Assembly: GCA_023426855.1 (NCBI GenBank)
Contig: JAEZBU010000066.1
Span: 1-5,119, forward strand
Reading direction: 5' to 3'
DNA: 5,119 nt
Origin: Pseudomonadota bacterium
Lineage (GTDB): Bacteria; Pseudomonadota; Alphaproteobacteria; Rhizobiales; Hyphomicrobiaceae
Position numbers and translations under genes: made by a program. Of the stretch, positions 1 through 5,119 are shown piece by piece; the first letter of the stretch is position 1, and each line of letters opens with the position of its first letter. Under the pieces are notes generated by a model, which saw only the letters and a list, made by a program, of their open reading frames with translations, searched no databases and was not told where the DNA came from.

Positions 1-712
1 CCGTGCGGATTTTCGGCATACCGAGCGGATTGGCGTAACCCTGCCCGAACGATAGGGCGCGGATCAGACGGCTGATCTCGGCAACGGGCTTCGTAAAATC
101 GAGCGTGGCGGCGCCTTCAGGACGCGCATTCTTGGCGAAGTAGTTGCGCTGCGAAAGATCCTGCTTTTGGCCTTCCAGCGGGCCGGCTTCGATCTTCTCG
201 ATCAGCTCGGCGAATGAGGCAATGCCGGCTTCAAAGCACTTCGTATTCAGCGTCAGCGCCGTGTCGTGCTCGCTGATATCGAACAGACTTTGGCCGTAGA
301 TATCGCCTTCATCAACACGGTCCGCTAGCGCGTGCCACGTCACACCGTGCTGATTTTCGCCGTTCAGAATTGCCCAGGCCGGTGCGTTCAAGCCTGCGTA
401 ACGCGGCAGCGGGCCGTCATGGAAGTTGATCGCGCCCAGTCGCGCGCGGCGCCAAACGTCACCAGGCACCATGCGCAGATTGGCGATGCTGAAGAACCAG
501 TCGAACTCGAACGCGGCCAAGTCCTGCGCGAGCCGGCGCCCCGGCAAGATCACCGGAATAGCAGCACCTTTCGCCCATTTCTCGACGTTATCAGCGGCGG
601 TGATAACTGCCGCAATCGCGTGATTACGTTCGCGCAGCATTTCCGCGCATTGGACGAGCAATGTTTCATCGCCCATCAATACAAACGTCGACCGACCGCT
701 GTTTTGAATCAT
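1..712 (-). CDS. Formyltransferase-fold protein, N-terminal part; probably the opening domain of an NRPS-type enzyme (C-terminus off window)
   Basis: The reading frame is open from ATG at 712 to the window edge (237 codons) with no stop, so the protein is partial. Residues 8-20 start an alpha/beta fold. The formyltransferase signature NFHDGPLPRYAG begins at residue 96, and VDEGD lies at 133-137. Asn96, His98 and Asp134 match the catalytic Asn-x-His and Asp of methionyl-tRNA formyltransferase, with the same His-to-Asp spacing of 36. Such enzymes move a formyl group from 10-formyl-tetrahydrofolate to an amine. The GLNAPAWAILNGE stretch (108-120) and VTWH (124-127) resemble formylation domains at the front of nonribosomal peptide synthetases (LgrA-like, or Agrobacterium Atu3671-like siderophore enzymes) more than Fmt itself. 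This is motif recall, and no condensation or adenylation domain is visible. The sequence after residue 188 resembles the start of an Fmt C-terminal region. The ATG lacks a clear Shine-Dalgarno. The frame stays open upstream to a stop at 848-850, but the residues there do not look like family sequence. A free-standing or sugar formyltransferase is the alternative. Confidence 0.85.
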   Translation of the reverse strand, partial: MIQNSGRSTFVLMGDETLLVQCAEMLRERNHAIAAVITAADNVEKWAKGAAIPVILPGRRLAQDLAAFEFDWFFSIANLRMVPGDVWRRARLGAINFHDGPLPRYAGLNAPAWAILNGENQHGVTWHALADRVDEGDIYGQSLFDISEHDTALTLNTKCFEAGIASFAELIEKIEAGPLEGQKQDLSQRNYFAKNARPEGAATLDFTKPVAEISRLIRALSFGQGYANPLGMPKIRT

Positions 713-734
713 TTGAGAAATACGCAATCTACTG

Positions 735-752
735 TTTGCCCATTGCGGCAAA
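735..752. promoter_or_regulatory. Inverted repeat TTTGCC-N6-GGCAAA upstream of the formyltransferase gene
   Basis: Perfect 6-base arms (735-740 and 747-752) are separated by 6 bases. The repeat sits 23-40 bases before the ATG at 712 of the leftward gene. That is where an operator would overlap a promoter or a leader hairpin would form. I know no regulator with exactly this site, and arms this short can occur by chance. Confidence 0.25.
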
Positions 753-810
753 ACCAAAATCAGTTCCGCCGCACCACACCCACTGCCCCCGATGCCACTC
801 AGGGCGATTT

Positions 811-827
811 TGATTGTGCAACAATCA
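811..827. promoter_or_regulatory. Perfect 7-base inverted repeat TGATTGT-GCA-ACAATCA, candidate operator
   Basis: Seven-base arms at 811-817 and 821-827 flank a 3-base centre, giving a compact dyad typical in size of a dimeric regulator site. It lies about 100 bases upstream of the formyltransferase start and over 400 bases before the L,D-transpeptidase, so the leftward gene is the likelier target. It is not the rhizobial iron box TGA-N9-TCA, because the gap here is 11 bases, and it does not look like a Fur or Irr box. The regulator is unknown. Confidence 0.35.
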
Positions 828-891
828 TGCCGACCACCTTTAGCAGGTCAGTTGAAACGACCCGTTAAGCCGTGATCGCCGTATTGGATCG

Positions 892-939
892 GCAGCGCTT
901 TAAACGCTGCTCGCGGCCCTGCCCAAAGGGTGCAGCGTT
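892..939. other. Two mutually exclusive hairpins
   Basis: GCAGCG at 892-897 can pair with CGCTGC at 905-910 around a 7-base loop. The same CGCTGC, extended to AACGCTGC at 903-910, can instead pair over 8 bases with GCAGCGTT at 932-939. This second stem is helped by an inner CCCT/AGGG pairing (917-920 with 927-930). A TTTT run follows at 943-946 on the plus strand. Such competing stems resemble an attenuator or a small-RNA end, but no transcript is known and the element is far from either start codon. Confidence 0.3.
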
Positions 940-1110
940 ATGGTTTTACCGGTGATTTGCGAATTATTAAGCATGCGTAGCGTTCCAGCAACACCGCAGT
1001 CAAAGCCAATCGGAAGCTGCGCAATTTCCGGCACGCGGTGGACTTAAAGCGGTATAAATACCCACAATTCGCCGCATTCCGAGAAACGATTCCGGGCAAT
1101 GCGGATTGCT

Positions 1111-1139
1111 TTAACAGTTATTAACCGTACCGAGTTTAT
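1111..1139 (+). promoter_or_regulatory. Weak candidate promoter for the L,D-transpeptidase gene
   Basis: TTAACA (1111-1116, one mismatch to TTGACA) is followed after 17 bases by GTTTAT (1134-1139, three of six matches to TATAAT). It would give a leader of about 110 bases before the TTG start at 1257. The same stretch holds TTAA-N6-TTAACC, which is one base short of the CtrA spacing TTAA-N7-TTAA, so cell-cycle control is only a guess. Confidence 0.25.
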
Positions 1140-1246
1140 GTTTCGGCATCCTCATCGTGCCGCCTCCACTCCTTGCGCAGGTTCGCAAACAGCGGCAAAG
1201 ATGAAATAGACTGTCCACGCACATTTTGGCCACGACTATTCAGGAT

Positions 1247-1252
1247 GGAGGG
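1247..1252 (+). promoter_or_regulatory. Strong ribosome binding site GGAGGG that selects a TTG start
   Basis: GGAGGG lies 4 bases before TTG at 1257. The in-frame ATG at 1245 overlaps the front of this purine run and has no spaced Shine-Dalgarno of its own. This favours TTG 1257 as the real start of the L,D-transpeptidase. Confidence 0.55.
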
Positions 1253-1256
1253 AAAG

Positions 1257-1826
1257 TTGAATTTCAGTTTCATCCGCCAGTTCGTCTGGACCGCTGTCGC
1301 GACCGGTATCGCGATGACAAGCATAGCCGGCGCCGCGTCGGCACAAGGTTTCCTGTCGTTCTTCTGGGGCGGCGGATCACGCCAAGTGATTTCCTTCCCA
1401 GCAAACCACGCCCCCGGCCAGATCATCGTCAGCTTTGCTGATCGCAAGCTCTACTGGGTCCACAAGCGCGGCGAAGCCATCAGCTATCCGATCGCTGTTC
1501 CGCGCGAGAAAAGCCGCTGGCAGGGCGTAACCTCGGTTTCGTCCAAGCGGGTCAATCCGACCTGGACGCCAACCGCTGAGATGCGTCGTGAAAACCCCAC
1601 ACTTCCCGCCTTCATGCCCGGCGGCCATCCGCGCAACCCGCTGGGGGTGCGCGCGCTCTACCTCGGCTCCAGCCTCTACCGTATCCATGGCACCGACGCG
1701 CCGTGGACAATCGGTGAAGCCGTCTCCAAGGGTTGCATCCGCATGTATAATGAGGACGTGCTGGATCTTTACCCGCGCATTCCGGTCGGCACCCGCGTCA
1801 CTGTGAACTGGCGCCGCTACACCTGA
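1257..1826 (+). CDS. Exported L,D-transpeptidase (YkuD domain)
   Basis: This 189-residue protein has a cleavable Sec signal: a basic residue at 7, a hydrophobic core at about 9-24, and an AxA-type site ASA at 27-29 before Gln30. The YkuD catalytic domain spans about 54-184. It contains His144 in RIHGTDAPWTIG and the nucleophile Cys160 in SKGCIRM, with the conserved Ser157, Gly159 and Arg162. Family enzymes act in the periplasm on peptidoglycan tetrapeptide stems. They form 3-3 meso-diaminopimelate cross-links or attach proteins to the wall; which of these applies cannot be told here. There is no LysM or other wall-binding domain, which is normal for the short alphaproteobacterial type. The TTG start is chosen for the GGAGGG just upstream. 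ATG 1245 would add four residues, and TTG 1173 would add an unlikely charged extension before the signal peptide. The gene stands alone, with a divergent neighbour on the left and a terminator on the right. Confidence 0.93.
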   Translation: MNFSFIRQFVWTAVATGIAMTSIAGAASAQGFLSFFWGGGSRQVISFPANHAPGQIIVSFADRKLYWVHKRGEAISYPIAVPREKSRWQGVTSVSSKRVNPTWTPTAEMRRENPTLPAFMPGGHPRNPLGVRALYLGSSLYRIHGTDAPWTIGEAVSKGCIRMYNEDVLDLYPRIPVGTRVTVNWRRYT

Positions 1827-1852
1827 TTTCAGCTTCAAATCTGACCTGACAC

Positions 1853-1881
1853 TGCGGCTCCTTCGGGGGCCGCATTCGTTT
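1853..1881 (+). terminator. Rho-independent terminator with a UUCG tetraloop
   Basis: Nine-base arms TGCGGCTCC (1853-1861) and GGGGCCGCA (1866-1874) pair around a TTCG loop closed by C-G, with one G-T wobble. A short imperfect T run, TTCGTTT, follows at 1875-1881. It starts 26 bases after the L,D-transpeptidase stop and separates that gene from the operon downstream. Confidence 0.8.
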
Positions 1882-1908
1882 GCGCCTGCTGATGCCGGTG
1901 CTTATGCT
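1880..1908 (+). promoter_or_regulatory. Candidate promoter for the glycosyltransferase operon
   Basis: TTGCGC (1880-1885, three of six matches to TTGACA) and TATGCT (1903-1908, four of six to TATAAT) are spaced by exactly 17 bases, directly after the terminator. This would leave a leader of roughly 145 bases. The match is only moderate and was found by eye. Confidence 0.3.
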
Positions 1909-2021
1909 CATCTCCGGATAGCCCCGTGGCATCGGGTCACGACAACGCCGCTTGTCTTTGCTCCTATGGTCCGCCGGCCGAGGGAGACAGCCAGTCCTCG
2001 ACGCCCGAATGCCAGGTTGCC

Positions 2022-2033
2022 GAACCCAGGTTC
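2022..2033. repeat. Short palindrome GAACC-CA-GGTTC with a direct repeat
   Basis: Five-base arms surround a 2-base centre, 28-39 bases before the glycosyltransferase ATG. CCAGGTT occurs at 2012-2018 and again at 2026-2032, a 14-base offset. It could be an operator or a small leader hairpin over the operon, but elements this short are often chance. Confidence 0.2.
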
Positions 2034-2060
2034 TAAACGCCAACACCCGTGCGAAGTGTC

Positions 2061-3065
2061 ATGAGCACACCGCTGATTTCCGTTCTCATTCCCGTCCTCA
2101 ACGAAACCAAAGGGCTCGACGCTCTTCTGGACCGTTTGCGGCCGATCCTGAACCGAATTGGCGATTGGGAACTGGTCTTCATCGATGACGGCTCTACCGA
2201 TGGAACGCTGGCGCAGATCCGTGCGCTCCACGACGCCGACCCACGGATCAAGGCGATCTCGTTCAGCCGCAATTTCGGCAAGGAAATCGCCATCGCGGCC
2301 GGCCTGCGTTATGTGCGCGGCGCCGCAACCGTCATCATGGATGCCGACCTGCAGCATCCGCCAGAAGTCATCGATACCTTCATCGCCCATTGGCGCGACG
2401 GCTATCAGGTCGTCTACGGCGAGCGACAGGACCGCGCCACCGATAGTGCGTTGCGCCGCCTGTTCTCGCGCGCCTTCTACCGCACATTCAATGCGCTCTC
2501 TAAGTCGGACATCCCCGAAGGCGCAGGTGATTTCCGTCTGCTCGACCGTCGGGCGGTCGATGCCATGAATGCGCTCGACGAGCGCTCGCGATTCAACAAA
2601 GGCCTGTTCTCCTGGATCGGCTTCAAGTCGATCGGTGTGCCTTATGCGGTGGCTGACCGCACGCAAGGCTCGTCGAAATGGAGCTTCCGCACCCTGTTCC
2701 GTTTCGCCCTCGATGGCCTGACCTCGTTCAGCACGCTGCCGCTGCGGGTCTGGTCGTTGCTCGGCCTCGCGATCTCAATCACCGCGTTCGCCAGCGCGCT
2801 GCTCTATCTGGTGCGCACCCTGATTTATGGCGTCGACGTGCCCGGTTTCCCGTCGCTGATCATTTCGGTGATGATCTTCTCCGGCGTCCAACTCATCTCT
2901 CTCGGCGTGCTCGGCGAATATCTCGGCCGCGTCTACGAAGAGGTGAAAGGCCGGCCGCTATGCATCGTGGCTGAGGAAGTCGGCACCAGCCGTACCGATC
3001 ATCCGACATTCCGGCGCGGCATCGTGAGCCCAACCCGGCGCGGAGAAGTCCGTGGCGACGCTTAA
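2061..3065 (+). CDS. Family 2 glycosyltransferase, polyprenyl-phosphate type (GtrB/ArnC/DPM1-like), membrane anchored
   Basis: This 334-residue protein has a GT-A catalytic domain at about 4-215: ISVLIPVLNE at the start, DDGSTDGT from 42, and the metal-binding DADLQHPPE from 94. The acceptor-side motif QGSSKW lies at 202-207. Two membrane helices follow (about 230-256 and 262-288), then the family-typical GEYLGRVYEEVKGRP and a polar tail. This architecture and length match enzymes that move a sugar from a nucleotide donor to undecaprenyl/polyprenyl phosphate at the inner face of the cytoplasmic membrane (GtrB, ArnC, FlmF2, dolichol-phosphate mannose synthase). The sugar cannot be read from sequence. 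ATG 2061 is preferred over in-frame GTG 2049 because the protein then starts right at the domain, although only a weak GAAG precedes it. It is the first gene of the operon and overlaps the next by 14 bases. The deacetylase next door suggests an N-acetylated hexosamine donor. Confidence 0.93.
   Translation: MSTPLISVLIPVLNETKGLDALLDRLRPILNRIGDWELVFIDDGSTDGTLAQIRALHDADPRIKAISFSRNFGKEIAIAAGLRYVRGAATVIMDADLQHPPEVIDTFIAHWRDGYQVVYGERQDRATDSALRRLFSRAFYRTFNALSKSDIPEGAGDFRLLDRRAVDAMNALDERSRFNKGLFSWIGFKSIGVPYAVADRTQGSSKWSFRTLFRFALDGLTSFSTLPLRVWSLLGLAISITAFASALLYLVRTLIYGVDVPGFPSLIISVMIFSGVQLISLGVLGEYLGRVYEEVKGRPLCIVAEEVGTSRTDHPTFRRGIVSPTRRGEVRGDA
3042..3048 (+). promoter_or_regulatory. Ribosome binding site GGAGAAG for the GTG start at 3052
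   Basis: GGAG (3042-3045) lies 6 bases before GTG 3052, inside the end of the glycosyltransferase gene. It supports this GTG as the start and the 14-base overlap as genuine. Confidence 0.55.
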
Positions 3066-3954
3066 TCAAAACCCACGAACCAAGCGGGCGGCGCGCGTGC
3101 TGCTGTGCGCCGACGACTTCGCCATGACCGACGGTATCAGTACCGGCATCGCCGAGCTTGCCGCTGCCGGCCGGCTGTCAGCCACCAGCGCCATGGTGAC
3201 GACCGCGCATTGGCCGGATCATGCCGCGCGCCTGACGCCGCTGCGCGATACGCTGGCCGTCGGCCTGCATTTCAATCTGACACTCGGCCGCCCGCTCGGC
3301 GCGATGCCGATGCTGGCACCAACCGGCGATTTTCCTGCTCTGTCGCGGATGATGGAACTGGCCTTCAGCCGCCGTTTGAACAGCGCGGAGATCGCGGCGG
3401 AACTCAGCCGCCAACTCGACCGCTTCACGCAAGTCTGGGGACATGCGCCCGATTTCATCGACGGGCATCAGCACGTCCACGTCCTGCCGATGGTGCGCGG
3501 CGCCGTCCTGAAAACCTTGTCGGAGCACTTCCCGAAGACCAAGCCACTGCTCCGCGATCCCGTAGACAAGCCCGCGGTGATCGTGGCGCGCGGTGCGGCG
3601 GTCCCAAAGGCCCTGGCCCTGGCAACGCTGGCGACCGGCTTCGGTCGCCGCGCCCGGCGCATGGGCTTTCCGACCAATCGCGGCTTCGCGGGCGTGTCGC
3701 CGTTCGACCGCGCCATGCCCTATTCGGAAGAATTCATGCGCTTCTTCACCTGGGTCGGTGCGCGTCATCTGGTGATGTGCCATCCGGGCTTTCCTGATGC
3801 AGAGCTGCAGCGGATTGATCCGGTCGTCGAACGCCGCCGCGATGAACTGGACGCGCTGCTTGCCGCGCAGGATCTGCCGGCACGCATCTGGCACCCGCAC
3901 CGCACCGGCAGCGGCGACATCCTCTGGTCCGACTGGACGGCTGGCGATGCGTGA
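3052..3954 (+). CDS. ChbG/HpnK (YdjC) family carbohydrate deacetylase
   Basis: This 300-residue cytosolic-looking protein has no signal peptide. Family landmarks appear in order: CADDFAMT at 19-26 (Asp21, Asp22), GLHFNLT at 71-77 (His73), DGHQHVHVLP at 137-146 (Asp137, His139, His141, His143), and CHPGF at 243-247. An Asp and two His of these motifs bind the metal in the family, which removes acetyl groups from amino sugars: ChbG on chitooligosaccharides, HpnK on glucosaminyl hopanoids, and Francisella NaxD on undecaprenyl-phosphate GalNAc. The residue after DDF is Ala rather than the more common Gly. GTG 3052 has GGAG 6 bases upstream and overlaps the glycosyltransferase by 14 bases; the stop overlaps the GtrA gene by 8. 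Sitting between a polyprenyl-phosphate sugar transferase and a flippase-like protein, it most plausibly deacetylates the lipid-linked sugar (inference). No radical SAM HpnJ or other hopanoid gene is visible, so the symbol hpnK is not given. Confidence 0.9.
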   Translation: MATLNQNPRTKRAARVLLCADDFAMTDGISTGIAELAAAGRLSATSAMVTTAHWPDHAARLTPLRDTLAVGLHFNLTLGRPLGAMPMLAPTGDFPALSRMMELAFSRRLNSAEIAAELSRQLDRFTQVWGHAPDFIDGHQHVHVLPMVRGAVLKTLSEHFPKTKPLLRDPVDKPAVIVARGAAVPKALALATLATGFGRRARRMGFPTNRGFAGVSPFDRAMPYSEEFMRFFTWVGARHLVMCHPGFPDAELQRIDPVVERRRDELDALLAAQDLPARIWHPHRTGSGDILWSDWTAGDA

Positions 3955-4384
3955 CGTCAGCCCGCTGCGCCATTACGGCGGCTTTGTGCTGGCGGGGCTG
4001 CTGGCGCTCTCCACCGACGCACTGATCCTGGAAGGCCTGACCCGCTTCGGCTGGCATCCGCTGCTGGCGCGCATTGTTGCCATTGCCATTGCGATGATCG
4101 TGTCTTGGCTGGTCAACCGCACAGTCACATTCGCGATGGCGGGCCGCCCGACCTTTCGCGAATATCTGCGCTTCGCCACAGTGTCTTGGAGTGCACAGGC
4201 CGTGAACTACGCCGTGTTCGGCGCGGTCATCCTCCTGCGCCCGGCGACACCGTTGCTGCTGGCGCTCGTCATCGCATCATGCGTCGCGATGTTTGTGTCC
4301 TACTTCGGCTTCCGCTATGGCGTATTCCGCAATCGCGATACCGCGCCCTGGGAAGATCCATCAACCACATCGGAGGCATCATGA
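3947..4384 (+). CDS. GtrA-family membrane protein, putative lipid-linked sugar flippase
   Basis: This 145-residue protein has four predicted membrane helices, at about 9-31, 37-60, 76-98 and 103-125, and a short polar C-terminal tail. Length and layout fit GtrA. The cytosolic segment between helices 2 and 3 carries the typical VNRTVTFA and REYLRFATVSW motifs, and SYFGFRYGVFR follows the last helix. GtrA proteins are thought to move polyprenyl-phosphate sugars across the inner membrane, and they commonly sit beside a GtrB-type transferase like the one two genes upstream. ATG 3947 lies inside the last codons of the deacetylase gene (8-base overlap), with only a weak purine stretch before it, so translation is probably coupled. 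A longer open frame exists upstream, but it is antisense-like noise within the deacetylase gene in a different frame. The stop overlaps the following ATG as ATGA. Confidence 0.9.
   Translation: MRDVSPLRHYGGFVLAGLLALSTDALILEGLTRFGWHPLLARIVAIAIAMIVSWLVNRTVTFAMAGRPTFREYLRFATVSWSAQAVNYAVFGAVILLRPATPLLLALVIASCVAMFVSYFGFRYGVFRNRDTAPWEDPSTTSEAS
4372..4376 (+). promoter_or_regulatory. Ribosome binding site GGAGG for the HAD phosphatase gene
   Basis: A consensus GGAGG lies 4 bases before ATG 4381, inside the last codons of the GtrA gene. With the ATGA stop/start overlap it fixes the start. It also suggests the HAD protein can be translated well without depending only on coupling. Confidence 0.6.
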
Positions 4385-5119
4385 CGGGACCGGCAAAGAG
4401 CGTGCCCGTCATCGACAACGCCGCAGACCTGCTCAGCACATACGACGTCGTTTTCTGCGATGTGTGGGGCGTGGTGCACAACGGCGTCCGGCCTTACGCG
4501 GCGGCAGTCGATGCGCTGAAACGATTTCGCGCCAAGGGTGGCGCCGTCGTGCTGGTCACCAACTCACCGGTTGCGGGCGAGAAGACCGCCGACTTTCTGG
4601 TGCGCGTCATTGGCGTACCCCGCGACGCCTGGGACACTATTATCACATCCGGCGACCTCACACGCGGCTATCTGACGAAGCATGCGTTGAAGCACATCCA
4701 CCACATCGGTTCCGCGCGCGATCTGTCGGTTTTCGGCGGGCTCGGTGTCGAACGGGTGGCGATCGAGCAGGCCCAAGCTGTCGTGTGCACAGGGGTAGCC
4801 GACGACACCACCGAGACCGGTGAAACTTATCGCCCTTTGTTGGAAGTTGCGCGCGGACGCGATCTGCCGTTCGTCTGCGGCAACCCCGATCTCGTCGTCG
4901 AGGTCGATGGCGTGCTGTATCCGTGCGCCGGTGCGGTCGCAACCATTTATGAGGACATGGGTGGCGAAGTGTATTGGGCGGGCAAGCCGCACGAGCCGAC
5001 CTACGTCGGCGCTCAGCGCCTGGCCGAGCAGCACCTGGACCGCAGTATCGACCGCGCCAAGATCATCGGCATCGGCGATGCCGTGCGCACGGACATGGCG
5101 GGTGCAGCGAGCTTCGGTA
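4381..5119 (+). CDS. HAD-IIA (NagD-like) sugar phosphatase, TIGR01459 type, C-terminus off window
   Basis: 246 codons are visible and the frame is open to the edge; family members are near 280-290 residues, so perhaps 40 are missing. HAD motif I is CDVWGVVHNG at 26-35 with nucleophile Asp27. Motif II is LVTNSP at 58-63. The motif III lysine is Lys202 in WAGKPHEPTY, and motif IV is GIGDAVRTD at 230-238 (Asp233, Asp238). The stretch between motifs II and III has the size of the type IIA cap. CGNPD at 167-171 is typical of NagD-like proteins. The usual second Asp of motif I (DxD) is Trp29 here, which I recall as characteristic of this alphaproteobacterial subfamily. The substrate is unknown, probably a small phosphorylated metabolite. 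It is the last visible gene of the operon, with ATGA overlap to the GtrA gene. In related genomes I recall ribF (riboflavin kinase/FAD synthetase) following such a gene, which would suggest a role unrelated to envelope sugars; this cannot be seen here. Confidence 0.9.
   Translation, partial: MTGPAKSVPVIDNAADLLSTYDVVFCDVWGVVHNGVRPYAAAVDALKRFRAKGGAVVLVTNSPVAGEKTADFLVRVIGVPRDAWDTIITSGDLTRGYLTKHALKHIHHIGSARDLSVFGGLGVERVAIEQAQAVVCTGVADDTTETGETYRPLLEVARGRDLPFVCGNPDLVVEVDGVLYPCAGAVATIYEDMGGEVYWAGKPHEPTYVGAQRLAEQHLDRSIDRAKIIGIGDAVRTDMAGAASFG

Larger units (their letters stand above)
713..1256. other. Divergent intergenic region, no convincing gene
   Basis: These roughly 540 bases separate the left-going formyltransferase from the right-going L,D-transpeptidase. 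The composition is more AT-rich than the flanking genes, and the reading frames that cross it show no family-like protein, codon bias or ribosome site. It must hold the control regions of both neighbours. Visible structure comprises inverted repeats at 735-752, 811-827 and 892-910, a competing larger hairpin at 903-939, a TATAAA hexamer at 1053-1058 with no good partner -35 box, and a -35/-10-like pair at 1111-1139. The length is generous for two promoters, so a small RNA or a tiny unrecognised gene cannot be excluded. Confidence 0.6.

Noticed and set aside
811..827. Rhizobial iron-responsive (RirA) box TGA-N9-TCA
   Set aside because: TGA and TCA are present, but the gap is 11 bases, not 9, so iron control is not supported.
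332..868. 178-codon open frame on the plus strand
   Set aside because: It lies mostly antisense to the formyltransferase frame, which has clear catalytic motifs, and its translation has no family-like features. It is a high-GC shadow.
1030..1045. Sigma-54 promoter around GGCACG
   Set aside because: The GGCACG half is present, but no TGC element occurs at the required distance.
1173..1256. Upstream TTG start for the L,D-transpeptidase
   Set aside because: It would place a charged, non-hydrophobic extension before a normal signal peptide and lacks the strong ribosome site found at 1247-1252.
1908..2666. 252-codon open frame on the minus strand
   Set aside because: It is antisense to the glycosyltransferase with its intact motifs, and its composition is rich in Arg, Asp and Gly as expected for reverse frames of GC-rich genes.
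3178..3900. 240-codon open frame on the minus strand
   Set aside because: It lies wholly inside and antisense to the deacetylase gene, with no recognisable domain and no ribosome site.
3052..3954. Naming the deacetylase hpnK and the operon a hopanoid cluster
   Set aside because: The family is shared by ChbG, HpnK and NaxD, and no hopanoid gene (squalene cyclase, HpnJ, HpnH) is in view.
4564..5034. 156-codon open frame on the minus strand
   Set aside because: It is antisense to the HAD phosphatase gene, whose four motifs establish the plus-strand frame.

Overview
The window looks like a chromosomal segment of an alphaproteobacterium, probably Hyphomicrobiales (Bradyrhizobium/Rhodopseudomonas-like). 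This is inferred from the high GC content, the strong GC third-position codon bias, the GTG/TTG starts behind purine-rich ribosome sites, and the protein families present. I recognise these by motif recall and ran no search. It holds six genes: two are cut by the window edges, four are complete, and there is no sign of RNA genes, CRISPR or insertion sequences.

Left part (1-712, minus strand): the N-terminal 237 codons of a formyltransferase-fold protein whose end lies off the left edge. It keeps the Asn-His-Asp catalytic set of the methionyl-tRNA formyltransferase fold. Its wording resembles the formylation domains that open some nonribosomal peptide synthetases. Next comes an AT-richer divergent intergenic region of about 540 bases (713-1256) with several inverted repeats and a weak candidate promoter. 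Then follows a complete, exported L,D-transpeptidase (1257-1826, plus), closed by a UUCG-loop terminator.

Right part (2061-5119, plus): four overlapping genes that look like one operon. They encode a membrane-anchored family 2 glycosyltransferase of the polyprenyl-phosphate type, a ChbG/HpnK (YdjC) family deacetylase, a GtrA-family membrane protein, and a HAD-IIA (NagD-like, TIGR01459-type) phosphatase cut by the right edge. Overlaps of 14, 8 and 4 bases suggest translational coupling.

The first three operon genes supply the steps needed to make a lipid-linked sugar, N-deacetylate it and flip it to the periplasm. This parallels the ArnC/ArnD/ArnEF logic and especially the Francisella FlmF2-NaxD pair, where a YdjC-family enzyme deacetylates undecaprenyl-phosphate GalNAc for lipid A modification. 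A role in decorating lipid A, another envelope glycan or a hopanoid with an amino sugar is the most interesting hypothesis here. The final transferase is not in the window. The HAD gene may be housekeeping and only co-transcribed.
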